Shown here: positions 28,602 through 37,547 of the stretch, piece by piece
Position numbering within the stretch: position 1 is the stretch's first letter
How the letters are laid out: every line of letters starts with the position of its first letter
Assembly: GCF_014640435.1 (NCBI RefSeq)
Contig: NZ_BMGY01000011.1
Location: 224-64,223 of the forward strand
Direction of reading: 5' to 3'
Source: Hymenobacter frigidus
Lineage (GTDB): Bacteria; Bacteroidota; Bacteroidia; Cytophagales; Hymenobacteraceae
Length of the DNA: 64,000 nucleotides
The notes under the pieces: generated by a model
What the model was told of the DNA's origin: nothing
The model's input: only the letters and a program-made list of their open reading frames with translations
The model's database searches: none
Made by a program: the position numbers and the translations under genes

Positions 28602-29045
28602 CCGTTGGCGAGGCACTGGCGGTAGAATGCCGGGTTAGCGTCGTGGTGTTTTAGCAGGGGCTTGCTACCTTCGTGGCGTAGCACTGCCGGAATAACTGCG
28701 GGCGGAACCTGACTTAACAAGCGGCAGGCCGGTATAATCCTAGATTCTACCGGCCTGCCGCTTGGTTTGTTTTAGGAAGATACTTAGATATCGGCCATGA
28801 AGTCGCCCGTACGACGACTATGATCGAGACTGGCTTCATCTACGGTCCGGCTACGGTGGAGCTACGGCGCAGCCAATTAGCACGCTGCCACGAAGCGGCA
28901 GATGCGGGTAAGCTGCTGGGTTATTTGAAAAATGCAAGAAGAGTACTTTCAATATGTACATGTTATCCAGAGGACAACTGGCTCGTAGGAACTCCCTGTT
29001 GTCGGGACCTTCGACCTATTTCGCACCTGCATTTGTATTTTAAGC
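28602..29045. other. Intergenic, terminator and no supported gene
   Basis: 444 bases. Contains the hairpin listed separately. A short frame from 28820 has no recognisable motif. TACCTTCG at about 28669 loosely resembles a -7 box. The promoter of the ketoisomerase gene at 29046 is expected here but not clearly seen. Confidence 0.5.
28719..28772 (+). terminator. Terminator after ugd-uxs
   Basis: 16-bp perfect stem AAGCGGCAGGCCGGTA / TACCGGCCTGCCGCTT with a 13-base loop, followed by GGTTTGTTTTA. It ends the UDP-xylose operon. Confidence 0.8.
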
Positions 29046-29453
29046 ATGGAGAATCCCTTTCTCATCGACTTTCCTAAACTCGGGGCGCCGGAAATCGGCT
29101 ACATTTCCGTTACGGAGCAGCAGCAGCAGGTTCCCTTTGAGGTGAAGCGGATTTTCTGGACTTACTACACGCCGGAGAGCATTGTGCGGGGCCGCCACGC
29201 CCACTATGCTACCGAGCAGGTGTTGATTGCTGCTGCCGGGCGCATCATTGTTACCACCGAGCTGGCCGATGGCACCATCCAGACCTTCCGGCTCGAAGAC
29301 CCGCATGTGGGTTTGTACGTGCCCCCGCACGCCTGGCACACTATGCAGTACTCGCACTCGGCGGTGCAGCTGGTGCTGGCTTCGATGCCATATGATGAGG
29401 CCGATTATATCCGGAGCTACGACGAGTTTAAACGGGTATGGCAGAACAAGTAG
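29046..29453 (+). CDS. FdtA/WxcM-like sugar 3,4-ketoisomerase (copy 1)
   Basis: 135-residue single cupin. FdtA/QdtA-type enzymes turn dTDP-4-keto-6-deoxyglucose into the 3-keto isomer before 3-amination. Family hallmarks: GYISVTEQQQQVPFEVKRIF, RGRHAHYATEQVLI with the two active-site His, and PPHAWHTMQYS. Overlaps the next gene (acetyltransferase) by 16 bp. A second copy at 35731 is clearly paralogous but diverged. The dTDP-glucose synthase and dehydratase that would feed it are not in this window. Confidence 0.85.
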   Translation: MENPFLIDFPKLGAPEIGYISVTEQQQQVPFEVKRIFWTYYTPESIVRGRHAHYATEQVLIAAAGRIIVTTELADGTIQTFRLEDPHVGLYVPPHAWHTMQYSHSAVQLVLASMPYDEADYIRSYDEFKRVWQNK

Positions 29454-30415
29454 CGGACTTGGCTCCGGTCTCGGCCCCAAACCCGGTTCTGGTCGCTGCC
29501 CGCGCGGCCGCGCTGGGCTTCTATTCGCCTACTCATTTCTTGCGCGAGTTGCCCGCGGCAACTCAGCAAGCCCAGTACGGCACCGGTGCCGCTGCCCGTT
29601 TTGGAAGCAGTGCCGGGGAGCAGGTGCTTGCCATGACAGCTGCCGAGGGTCAATGGCTGCTACAGCATTTGCCCTGGGATACCGAGTTTTTTGGCACGGA
29701 CACCTACCGGTTATTCACGGGGCTATTTGGGGCCGAAACCAACCCGGCGGCGCTGGCGCTGGCCGCTGGCAGCCTGCGCGCTCAACTGGCCCAGCGGGGG
29801 CCGTACTATGCGTTCAGTGTGGTGCCGGCCGAAGACGTAGCCTTGCTGCAAGCGCTTAGCGGCGGGGGCTGGCGGCTGGTGGAAACCCGGCTCAACTTTT
29901 ACCGGCCTACCGCGGAACCCTTGGCCACGCTACCGGCGGCAGTGCGGCTGGCTCGGTTTGATGAGGCGGCGCACATTGGGCGGGTGTCGGCGTCGGCCCG
30001 CAACGACTACGACCGGTTTCATGCCGACCCGTGGTTTGGGGCGGTCCGGGCTGATGCGATGCTGGCTCGTTACGCCGAGGCCACTGTGGCTGGTAGCTAC
30101 GCCGCCGATGCCGTGCTGGTACCCGATGAACCCGGCCTGCCGGTCGACTCGTTTCTGGCTATTGGCGATTCTCCTGCCGACCCGACGGTGGCCGGTAGCG
30201 GGTCGTCGCGGGTGCTGCTCACCGCCGTAGGACCACAAAATCGGGGCTGGCACATCAGGCTAGTGGCTGAAACGGTGCGTCGGGCAGCGGCATTATCGTT
30301 GCCCTACGTGCTGATGACTACTCAGGTCACCAATCGGGCGGTGTTCCGTACCTGCGAGAAGCTGGGATTTCGGTTGGGAAGCACGACTCATGTAATGGCC
30401 TGCCACAGCCTCTGA
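29438..30415 (+). CDS. GNAT-family acyltransferase, WecD-like
   Basis: 325 residues. The N-terminal part has WDTEFFGTDTYRLF, as found in WecD-type sugar N-acyltransferases; the middle has ASARNDYDRFHADPWFG, also a WecD-like signature; the C-terminus holds the acyl-CoA site (GWHIRLVAETVRRAA) and TCEKLGFRLG. Probably acylates the amino group of a dTDP-amino-dideoxy sugar. Start overlaps the ketoisomerase by 16 bp, so the two are cotranscribed and likely act on one sugar pathway. Sugar position (3 or 4) unresolved. Confidence 0.75.
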   Translation: MAEQVADLAPVSAPNPVLVAARAAALGFYSPTHFLRELPAATQQAQYGTGAAARFGSSAGEQVLAMTAAEGQWLLQHLPWDTEFFGTDTYRLFTGLFGAETNPAALALAAGSLRAQLAQRGPYYAFSVVPAEDVALLQALSGGGWRLVETRLNFYRPTAEPLATLPAAVRLARFDEAAHIGRVSASARNDYDRFHADPWFGAVRADAMLARYAEATVAGSYAADAVLVPDEPGLPVDSFLAIGDSPADPTVAGSGSSRVLLTAVGPQNRGWHIRLVAETVRRAAALSLPYVLMTTQVTNRAVFRTCEKLGFRLGSTTHVMACHSL

Positions 30416-30471
30416 CTTTTTTGACTGTGCGCCAGATGCATTATTTTAAAATCCGTTGTTAGCCTACATTT

Positions 30472-31428
30472 ATGCCGAAGCTTTCCGTTATCATTCCCTG
30501 TTATTTCAACGAGGACAACATTCCTATCACCGTACCGGAGCTCATTGCCAACGAGGCGAATTTTCCGGCTGGGTTGACGTTTGAGTACGTTTTCGTCGAC
30601 GACGGCTCGCGTGACAACACGTTGCAGGCGCTGCTGCGCGCCCGCGCTCAGTACCCCGACCGGGTGCGGGTGGTGGAGCTGGTGGGCAACGTGGGCTCCT
30701 ACAACGCCATCGTGGCGGGCATGGCCCATACCACTGGCGACTGCATGGCCGTTATCACCGCCGACATGCAGGACCCGCCCGAGCTGATGGTGCAGATGTA
30801 CGACTACTGGCTCAAGGGCTTCAAGCTGGTCATCGGCAACCGGCAGGACCGCGAAGAAACCGGGCTGACCAAGAAATTCGCCGAAACGTTTCATTGGCTG
30901 ATGAAGCACTTGGCGCTGAGCAATATCCCCGACGGCGGGTTCGACTTCGTGTTTTTCGACCGGCAGGTGCGCGACGACGTGGTGCGGATGCAGGAGCGCA
31001 ACAGCAACGTGTTCTACCTCATGGTGTGGCTGGGCTACGCCTACGTTAATATTCCCTACGTGCGGCGCAAGCGGGAAGTGGGCAAGTCGCGCTGGACGGT
31101 GCAGAAGAAAATCAAGCTCTTTATCGACTCGCTGCTCTCGTTCTCCTACTTTCCCATTCGGGCCATCTCAGTGGCCGGCATTGGCCTAGGGACCATCGCG
31201 CTGTTGTATGGGCTGTATGTAATAGGGCTGAAGATTTTTGAGCCCCAGGGCCCCGCCGGCTGGACTGCCCTAATGGTCGTGGTCCTGTTCGTGTCCGCGT
31301 TTCAGATGATTGCGCTCGGCGTGATTGGGGAATACGTGTGGCGGGGCATGGATGCCGCCCGCAACCGACCGCTGTACGTGGTGAAAAGCCTGTATGGGGC
31401 CGACGCGACCCCGGTGGTATCGCGGTAG
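30472..31428 (+). CDS. GT2 glycosyltransferase, GtrB/DPM1-like with TM tail
   Basis: 318 residues. GT-A domain with LSVIIPCYFNEDNI, VFVDDGSRDNT and the metal-binding region ITADMQDPPEL; two C-terminal transmembrane helices (about 225-300). Enzymes of this type put a sugar on polyprenyl phosphate for later periplasmic transfer. This would suit the GT39-like and other multi-pass proteins of the locus. Confidence 0.82.
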   Translation: MPKLSVIIPCYFNEDNIPITVPELIANEANFPAGLTFEYVFVDDGSRDNTLQALLRARAQYPDRVRVVELVGNVGSYNAIVAGMAHTTGDCMAVITADMQDPPELMVQMYDYWLKGFKLVIGNRQDREETGLTKKFAETFHWLMKHLALSNIPDGGFDFVFFDRQVRDDVVRMQERNSNVFYLMVWLGYAYVNIPYVRRKREVGKSRWTVQKKIKLFIDSLLSFSYFPIRAISVAGIGLGTIALLYGLYVIGLKIFEPQGPAGWTALMVVVLFVSAFQMIALGVIGEYVWRGMDAARNRPLYVVKSLYGADATPVVSR

Positions 31429-31464
31429 GAACCCCCTTCAATTCCGTAGCTAAACTCTTCCAAC

Positions 31465-33474
31465 GTGTTGCTATTTGTTAAATTGCTGCTTACCACAATG
31501 GTCACGCTGCTGACCGCTTACGGGGTGGGCCATGCCGGGTTGCGCCTGGGGCGGATGGTCCCGGCCGACCGATTTTTTGCCTTATTTCTCTCTTTACTTA
31601 CGGGCCTCACCATTGGAGTAGTGGGCTATGCGCTCCTGAAAACTCGGGGAGTAACGGTACTGCTGCCCTTGCCTCTGCTGCTGCTGGGCGTGCTGCTGGC
31701 CCTGCGCCGGGCGACGGGTCCAGTGGAGAGTGAGCAGAAGATTATTCCAGTGTCGATACTATCCCCACTGGCGTTACTGCTGCCATTGGGCCTGGCAATC
31801 TTTGCCGTGCGGTACCTGCTACTCTATGACGTTACGTCGGAGTTTTTGCTTACTCCTTTTCAGGATTATGTGTACTACGGCCGGCTGACCCAGCCTTTGA
31901 ACGTAGCCGGCATTGAAACCAACGTGTTAGAGGCAGTATACCCGCAGTTTCTGACGGAGAACCCTTACCACTACTTTGAAATCTGGTTGAACGCGCTATT
32001 AGTGCGCGTTACGAATCTGCCCGCCGCCTGGTGCCTGTATCTCGGTACTTATTCCGTGCTCATTACCGTGGTCGGAACCGGATTTATAGCTATTCTGGCG
32101 CAGTTTCAGCTTGACCGCCGCTGGCTGCCCGTTCTCGGCGCGCTTCTATTGACTGCGACCGGTACCTGCTGGCCGGTAGTGTCGGACATTCCTTTCGTAC
32201 ACAACGGCGGCCTTATGGCGAGTGGGCTGCTCCCGGTGCTGCCCAAGCTGGCCCCCGTGTACCTCTTCGTGCTGTTGGCCATGCTGCTACTATTGCGGCG
32301 GCAGTACGTAGCCACCGGCATGGCCATGGCGGCGATGCCCCTCGTCTTTGTTTCCACTACTCCAGTGGTTGGGCTGGGGGCAGCTACACTCGCTCTGGGC
32401 TTGTGGCTGAGTCATCAGCTGTCCATTGGCAAGGCGCTGGCCATGGTAGTACCCATCTTGCTGGTGTGCCTGTTCATCGCGGGTTTCTACGGGCTGCAAC
32501 CCGAGCCCTATCAGTTCCCTGGTACGGGGCGCGGCTTCACGCTGGCTACCATTATCCCGCGCACAGACGAAGTCCGTCTGCTTATCAATATCGGTATCGG
32601 AGCCCTGATAGTATTTGGTATCTACTACGGCGGGTACTTAGCCCTGCTACTTGCGCTGGGCGCGCACCGGCTACTTCAGATAGAGCGGCAGCACGTAGTG
32701 TTGCTAGGTTGGTTCGGGAGCTGCTTGGTGTGGGCTGCGCTCATGCGCGCTTTCGGCTCTCATTTTCTTGATAGTTTTCAGTTTTTCTCCAATATCATCG
32801 TGCCCGCAGCGGCTACGGTAGTAGCCGTGCTGCTAGGTGCAGCCTTGGCCAATGCCCCCCAGCGGCGCTACGTGGTAGCGGCAGCCGGGCTGCTTCTGCT
32901 GGCGGGTATCAACGGCTACAAGCTGTTTATTGACCGGCAGGGAATGCTGGAAACCACTCGCTACTCGCCCGCATTCCTGCGACAGGTGGGCCGCGTACTG
33001 CCCGGACTTGGCTCGCGGGGAGCCTATATATGGGCCAACGCCGACTACGAAAACGCCTTTATGCTGTCGCCCGATTCCTACACCTGCGGCAACTACGTGT
33101 CGAATTTCAAAAACAACTATGCCTTTACCACGCTCTCTCCACTCAACTTGGAGAACCGGAGCACGGACCCCCGATTCCGTCGCGATTCGGTGCAGGCCGA
33201 ACAGGCGGTGCGCAAGTCCACCTTTTATCGGTTCTATCGATTCGAGCAGATGGCCGGACGGGTGCTGCCCCTGGACAGCGCTAAATACCAGTTTGTGGTG
33301 CAGCACGGAATAAGCTTTATCTGCACCTCGCGCCGTGCCCGGCTGCCCACCACCCTCCGGCCTCTGGTGCGGGCTACCTACACCGATGCCTATTCGGGGG
33401 AGGCGCTACATGTGCTGCGGGCTCCTGCTAAGGAATCTATCAGCGTCTATCCCATGTCGGCGGAAGCGCCTTAG
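31465..33474 (+). CDS. Large polytopic membrane protein of polysaccharide locus
   Basis: 669 residues from a GTG start (MLLFVKLLLTTMVTLLTAYG). About 12 hydrophobic segments and a C-terminal soluble domain of about 170 residues. A loop after the third or fourth segment has FLLTPFQDYVYYGRL and NPYHYFEIWLNALL, a layout like GT-C enzymes. Could be a polyprenyl-linked sugar transferase or a polymerase. I do not recognise a named family. Confidence 0.65.
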   Translation: MLLFVKLLLTTMVTLLTAYGVGHAGLRLGRMVPADRFFALFLSLLTGLTIGVVGYALLKTRGVTVLLPLPLLLLGVLLALRRATGPVESEQKIIPVSILSPLALLLPLGLAIFAVRYLLLYDVTSEFLLTPFQDYVYYGRLTQPLNVAGIETNVLEAVYPQFLTENPYHYFEIWLNALLVRVTNLPAAWCLYLGTYSVLITVVGTGFIAILAQFQLDRRWLPVLGALLLTATGTCWPVVSDIPFVHNGGLMASGLLPVLPKLAPVYLFVLLAMLLLLRRQYVATGMAMAAMPLVFVSTTPVVGLGAATLALGLWLSHQLSIGKALAMVVPILLVCLFIAGFYGLQPEPYQFPGTGRGFTLATIIPRTDEVRLLINIGIGALIVFGIYYGGYLALLLALGAHRLLQIERQHVVLLGWFGSCLVWAALMRAFGSHFLDSFQFFSNIIVPAAATVVAVLLGAALANAPQRRYVVAAAGLLLLAGINGYKLFIDRQGMLETTRYSPAFLRQVGRVLPGLGSRGAYIWANADYENAFMLSPDSYTCGNYVSNFKNNYAFTTLSPLNLENRSTDPRFRRDSVQAEQAVRKSTFYRFYRFEQMAGRVLPLDSAKYQFVVQHGISFICTSRRARLPTTLRPLVRATYTDAYSGEALHVLRAPAKESISVYPMSAEAP

Positions 33475-33478
33475 CTCT

Positions 33479-33486
33479 TACCTTTG
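33479..33486 (+). promoter_or_regulatory. -7 box before aminotransferase gene
   Basis: TACCTTTG within CTCTTACCTTTGCGGTC, 30 bases before the ATG at 33517; matches TAnnTTTG. No convincing -33 element. Confidence 0.5.
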
Positions 33487-33516
33487 CGGTCTCAAAACTT
33501 AGGTCTTCTCTCTTGT

Positions 33517-34610
33517 ATGAACGTTCCTTTTCTCTCCTTCACTCCCCAGCACGCGCCCATTCGGGAGGAAATACTGGCCGCCATTGCCGACGTGTACGAT
33601 AGGCAGTGGTATGTACTGGGTGACCAGGTGCGGACGTTTGAGGCGGCCTATGCCGAATTCAACCATGTACAACACTGCATTGGGGTCGCCAACGGTCTTG
33701 ATGCCCTCCATCTGGCCCTAGAAGTTCTGAACGTAGGGCCCGGCGATGAAGTGCTGGTGCCGAGCAACACCTACATTGCCACTTGGCTGGCCATCTCATT
33801 CGTAGGAGCTACGCCTGTGCCGGTCGAGCCCAACCCTCATACTTACAACCTAGACCCGGCTCAGATTGAGGCCGCCATCACGTCCCGCACCAAAGGCATC
33901 ATGCCGGTGCATTTGTATGGGCAGGCCTGCGAAATGGGTCCGATTATGGCCGTGGCCAAAGCCCACGGCCTGTGGGTGGTCGAAGACAATGCCCAGTCGC
34001 AGGGCGCTACCTGGCAGGGTGGGGTCACGGGGAGCTTCGGCAACGTGAACGGGACCAGCTACTACCCTGGCAAAAACCTGGGAGCCTTGGGCGATGCCGG
34101 AGCCGTAACCACCAACGACGAGGAGCTGGCCGCGCGCATCCGCACGCTGCGTAACTACGGCTCCCAGAAGAAATACTACAACGAAGTCATTGGCCACAAC
34201 TCTCGCCTCGATGAGTTGCAGGCCGCCGTGCTCAGCGTGAAGCTGCCCAAGCTCATGGCCTGGACCCGGCAGCGCCAGCAAGTCGCCCGCCTCTACGACC
34301 AGCGCCTGGCCGGCCTCGGTGACCTCGTTCTGCCGGCTGTGGCCGAAGGCGCTACCCACGTCTACCACCTCTACGTGGTCCGCAGCGCGATGCCTTGCAG
34401 CAGCACCTCACCGAAGTCGGCATCGGCACGCTCATTCATTACCCGGTGCCCCCGCATTTGCAACAGGCTTACGCGCACATGGGCATTGCGGCGGGCTCAT
34501 ACCCCATCGCGGAAGAATTGGCCGCTACCAGCCTGAGCCTACCCATGTGGCCCGGAATGACGGAAGAGCATGTTGCGGCTGTAGTAGCTGCGGTTGAGAG
34601 TTTTTACTAG
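33517..34610 (+). pseudogene. DegT/FdtB-like sugar aminotransferase with 3' frameshift
   Basis: PLP-dependent sugar aminotransferase. The first 290 residues are in one frame from [42 protein letters not shown], and PLP Lys about 186 in [14 protein letters not shown]. FdtB/QdtB enzymes convert the 3-keto sugar to the 3-amino sugar. At about 34385 the frame breaks (GTCCGCAGCGCGATGCC): the usual C-terminus ([20 protein letters not shown] ... VAAVVAAVESFY, stop at 34610) continues in the +1-shifted frame. One missing base explains it. The in-frame product (to 34536) has a nonsense tail of about 50 residues and is probably inactive unless this is a sequencing error. Confidence 0.8.
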
Positions 34611-34685
34611 AAGCCTTTGCATAATCCGCATTCTTGATGGGGGAGCAAATAGTAGTTTTCTTTTCTCAAAAATCATATAGTTGAT

Positions 34686-35471
34686 ATGACCAGCACCTCC
34701 TTTATTCGCACTGAATTGCGTCCTGACGGTATTCAGCTCCTGACTATTGACAGAATTGCGCAGTACAATGCCTTGAATATTGAAGCAGTGCAGCAACTCG
34801 AATATTTGCTGACTCAAGCTAAGGCCGATGTCAATGTTCGGGGGATAGTGGTTACGGGAGCAGGTAGTAAAGCTTTTGTGGCGGGCGCTGATATCAACGA
34901 ATTTAAGTTGCTAGCTCCTTCAGAAAGCCGAGACTTTGCTGAGCGTGGCCAGCGGGTCCTGCAACAGCTTGAGGACATGCCCATCCCGGTCGTTGCGGCT
35001 ATTAATGGATTCGCGCTCGGTGGTGGTTGCGAACTTGCGTTGGCCTGTCATATTCGCATCGCAAGCGAGCAGGCACAGCTAGGATTACCCGAAGTAAAAT
35101 TAGGTATCATTCCTGGCTACGGTGGTACACAGCGCTTAACGCAATTGGTTGGTAGAGGACGAGCACTAGAGTTGATGCTATCAGGGGGTTCAATAAAAGC
35201 CGGTGAAGCATTTCGGATTGGGCTGGTCAACCGCGTGGTTCCTGCCGAACAATTATTAACTGTCAGTTTCGAAATACTTGCTCAAATGATTGCAAACGCT
35301 CCTTTCGCTTTGACAAAAGTTCTTGAAGCAGTTTCTGGTGCTTTAGCAGGTGGTATCAATGGCTACGAGATGGAGGCCGCTGCATTTGAGGCATGCTGCC
35401 ACACCATAGACTTTCAAGAAGGGGTGCAAGCATTTGTAGAAAAGCGCCCGCCTGTTTTTACTGGCATGTAG
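34686..35471 (+). CDS. Enoyl-CoA hydratase (crotonase) in sugar cluster
   Basis: 261 residues, full-length crotonase fold. Oxyanion-hole segments KAFVAGADINEF and NGFALGGGCELALACH; both catalytic Glu of true hydratases are present (in CELA and in LPEVKLG, followed by IIPGYGGTQRL). It adds water to 2-enoyl-CoA to form 3-hydroxyacyl-CoA. It is not near other fatty-acid genes. It lies between a sugar aminotransferase and a ketoisomerase/acyltransferase set, in AT-rich DNA unlike the region before 34.6 kb. A role in making the acyl donor for an amino sugar is inferred (see findings). Confidence 0.88.
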   Translation: MTSTSFIRTELRPDGIQLLTIDRIAQYNALNIEAVQQLEYLLTQAKADVNVRGIVVTGAGSKAFVAGADINEFKLLAPSESRDFAERGQRVLQQLEDMPIPVVAAINGFALGGGCELALACHIRIASEQAQLGLPEVKLGIIPGYGGTQRLTQLVGRGRALELMLSGGSIKAGEAFRIGLVNRVVPAEQLLTVSFEILAQMIANAPFALTKVLEAVSGALAGGINGYEMEAAAFEACCHTIDFQEGVQAFVEKRPPVFTGM

Positions 35472-35730
35472 GTATTACGCAATTTTAAAGTCTGCATAAC
35501 TTCTTAAATTACCCCAATTCTGTGTGTTGTCTTTCGCCAATGAATTGACGGTGAAGGGTTGGAATATCAATGATTAACTAAAGTCAGCAGAAAGAGGATG
35601 CATAATGGTTTTATTCTGAGCAATTCAGGGGTGCACACTATTTGCAAACTTACTCGAAATACTCGTATAGCTAGATTTCGCTGAGCAACACTTGTTTTAT
35701 AATCCTTTATTGCTCTCAATAACACTAACC

Positions 35731-36138
35731 ATGTCAGTTTCTCGACTTATCGAATTTGCTAAAATTGGCTCATCAGAGCTAGGCTACATCTCGGTTGCTC
35801 AAAATAGCACTTTGCCTTTTGAAATAAAGCGAGTTTATTGGACATATTTCACGCCTGATTCCGTTGTTAGAGGTCACCATGCTCATTGGGATTTAGAACA
35901 ATTAATTTTTGCAACAAACGGCCGCATTGAGTTTGTTTTGGAGGATGTGAGGGGGCAAAAAACTGAATACGTATTGGATTCCCCTAACATAGGCTTATAC
36001 ATTCCAAGATTACATTGGCGCACAATCAAGTTTTCGCATAGTGCAGTACTCATGTGCTTAACTTCTATGGAGTATGATGAGCAAGATTATATCCGGTTAT
36101 ATTCCGAATTCAAAAAATTGACTGCTCATGAAATTTAA
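35731..36138 (+). CDS. FdtA/WxcM-like sugar 3,4-ketoisomerase (copy 2)
   Basis: 135-residue cupin, paralog of 29046: GYISVAQNSTLPFEIKRVYW, RGHHAHWDLEQLIF (active-site His pair), YSEFKKL at the end. Overlaps the next acyltransferase by 11 bp. With the FdtB-like gene upstream and acyltransferases downstream it completes an fdt/qdt-type set for a dTDP-3-acylamino-3,6-dideoxyhexose. An upstream ATG (35692) exists; 35731 (MSVSRLIEFAKIG) fits the family. Confidence 0.86.
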   Translation: MSVSRLIEFAKIGSSELGYISVAQNSTLPFEIKRVYWTYFTPDSVVRGHHAHWDLEQLIFATNGRIEFVLEDVRGQKTEYVLDSPNIGLYIPRLHWRTIKFSHSAVLMCLTSMEYDEQDYIRLYSEFKKLTAHEI

Positions 36139-36910
36139 TAATCGTAATGTTCATTTGGGCTCCAACGTCCACATTGGAAAGAATGTTAGAATCGGTGATA
36201 ACACAACTATCTACGATAACGTAATAGTTGGTGACAATTCTATTATCGCCAATGATTGTGTAATAGGCGAGCCGCAACATGCCTACTATTCTCAAGAGGA
36301 TTACACAAATCCAGAGACTGTTATAGGGGCTGATTCATTTATTCGTAGCCATGCTATCATATATGCGGGCTGCACCTTTGGAAAAGGGTTGAATACTGGT
36401 CACCGTATCACGGTTCGTGAAGGAGCAGTTTTTGGTACAAACTGCTTGATTAGTACTTTAGTCGATATTCAGGGAAACGCGACGTTCGGCAATTATTGCC
36501 GTTTGTACAGTAACGTGCACATTTGCGAGTTTTCTAAGCTGGGAAACCACGTTTTTGTATATCCTTACACCATTTTCACAAATGATTCTCGCCCACCATC
36601 CAATAATTACGTTGGTCCGACGGTGGGAGATTACACGATAATAGCAGTGCATTCAGTGCTGCTTCCCGGCGTAAATATTGGCAGTAATTGCTTAATTGGT
36701 GCCAATTCAGTAGTGAGCCGGGATGTGCCTGGTTTTAGTTTTGCTGTAGGAAGCCCAGCTAAAGTCACTCGTGATATTCGTGAGATAGGTTCGAAGGAAA
36801 AAGAAGGAAGTCAATACCCTTGGATGTATAATTTCGAGCGGGGAATGCCATGGCAGGGAGTTGGTTTTGATGCGTGGAGCAAACAACAGATAAATTCTAA
36901 TGCATCATAG
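36128..36910 (+). CDS. Left-handed beta-helix acyltransferase (260 aa)
   Basis: Hexapeptide-repeat protein: many [LIV]G-x-[NDS] turns (VHIGKNVRIGDNTTIYDN ...), a HRITVREGAVFG segment, and a C-terminal SVVSRDVPGFSFAVGSPAKV typical of the LbH cap. Trimers of this fold transfer acyl groups from acyl-CoA or acyl-ACP. Longer than FdtC-type acetylases, with a LpxA-like helical tail. It overlaps the ketoisomerase gene and is followed 13 bp later by a second LbH acyltransferase. One may acetylate while the other transfers a different acyl chain. Confidence 0.8.
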   Translation: MKFNNRNVHLGSNVHIGKNVRIGDNTTIYDNVIVGDNSIIANDCVIGEPQHAYYSQEDYTNPETVIGADSFIRSHAIIYAGCTFGKGLNTGHRITVREGAVFGTNCLISTLVDIQGNATFGNYCRLYSNVHICEFSKLGNHVFVYPYTIFTNDSRPPSNNYVGPTVGDYTIIAVHSVLLPGVNIGSNCLIGANSVVSRDVPGFSFAVGSPAKVTRDIREIGSKEKEGSQYPWMYNFERGMPWQGVGFDAWSKQQINSNAS

Positions 36911-36923
36911 TCTTTTTCTTTGA

Positions 36924-37487
36924 ATGAGTAATATTCATCCGTCGGCATTAGTGGAAACCAATACCATAGGTTTTGGTACCACTATCTGGGCATTTGTGCA
37001 TATTCTACCTGATGTTTTTATTGGTGATAATTGCAACATTTGCGACCATTGCTTTATCGAGGGCGGAGTATCAATTGGAAATAACGTTACCTTAAAGAGC
37101 GGCATTTACCTCTGGAAGGGAGTAACTCTTGAGGACAATGTTTTTTTGGGACCTAACGTTGTATTTACCAATGATTTGCGTCCGCGTAGCAAGCAATATG
37201 ATGTTGAAATGATTCAAACGGTGGTTGCGCATGGAGCATCAATCGGAGCTAATTCTACTATACTGGCAGGGATTCGCATAGGGCGCTTTGCCATGACAGG
37301 CATTGGAGCAGTTGTAACTCGTTCTGTACCCGACCATGCTTTAGTATATGGTAACCCTGCGCGGCAGAAGGGATGGGTAGATACAAAAGGGCAGAGACTA
37401 GCAGCCGATGAATTTAAGCCAGGCCATTGGCATTCTTCAGGAGGAGATATTTACGTAGAAACCCCTGCCGGATTGCAACTGAAATAG
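36924..37487 (+). CDS. FdtC/WlbB-like sugar N-acetyltransferase
   Basis: 187 residues, LbH fold: IHPSALVETNTIGFGTTIWA at the start, HILPDVFIGDNCNIC, VVFTNDLRPRSKQYD (typical of WlbB/FdtC-type dTDP/UDP-3-amino-sugar acetylases), GIGAVVTRSVPDHALVYGNP. It likely acetylates the 3-amino group of the nucleotide sugar made by the preceding genes. Part of the AT-rich block. Confidence 0.82.
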   Translation: MSNIHPSALVETNTIGFGTTIWAFVHILPDVFIGDNCNICDHCFIEGGVSIGNNVTLKSGIYLWKGVTLEDNVFLGPNVVFTNDLRPRSKQYDVEMIQTVVAHGASIGANSTILAGIRIGRFAMTGIGAVVTRSVPDHALVYGNPARQKGWVDTKGQRLAADEFKPGHWHSSGGDIYVETPAGLQLK

Positions 37488-37547
37488 GTATTTCTTTGCT
37501 ACCTGGAGAATTTTAAATTAGTAATGGCTTTGCTCACTCTTAAACAT

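Noticed and set aside
28820..29077. 85-codon plus-strand frame after the terminator
   Set aside because: Overlaps the ketoisomerase start in another frame and shows no domain.
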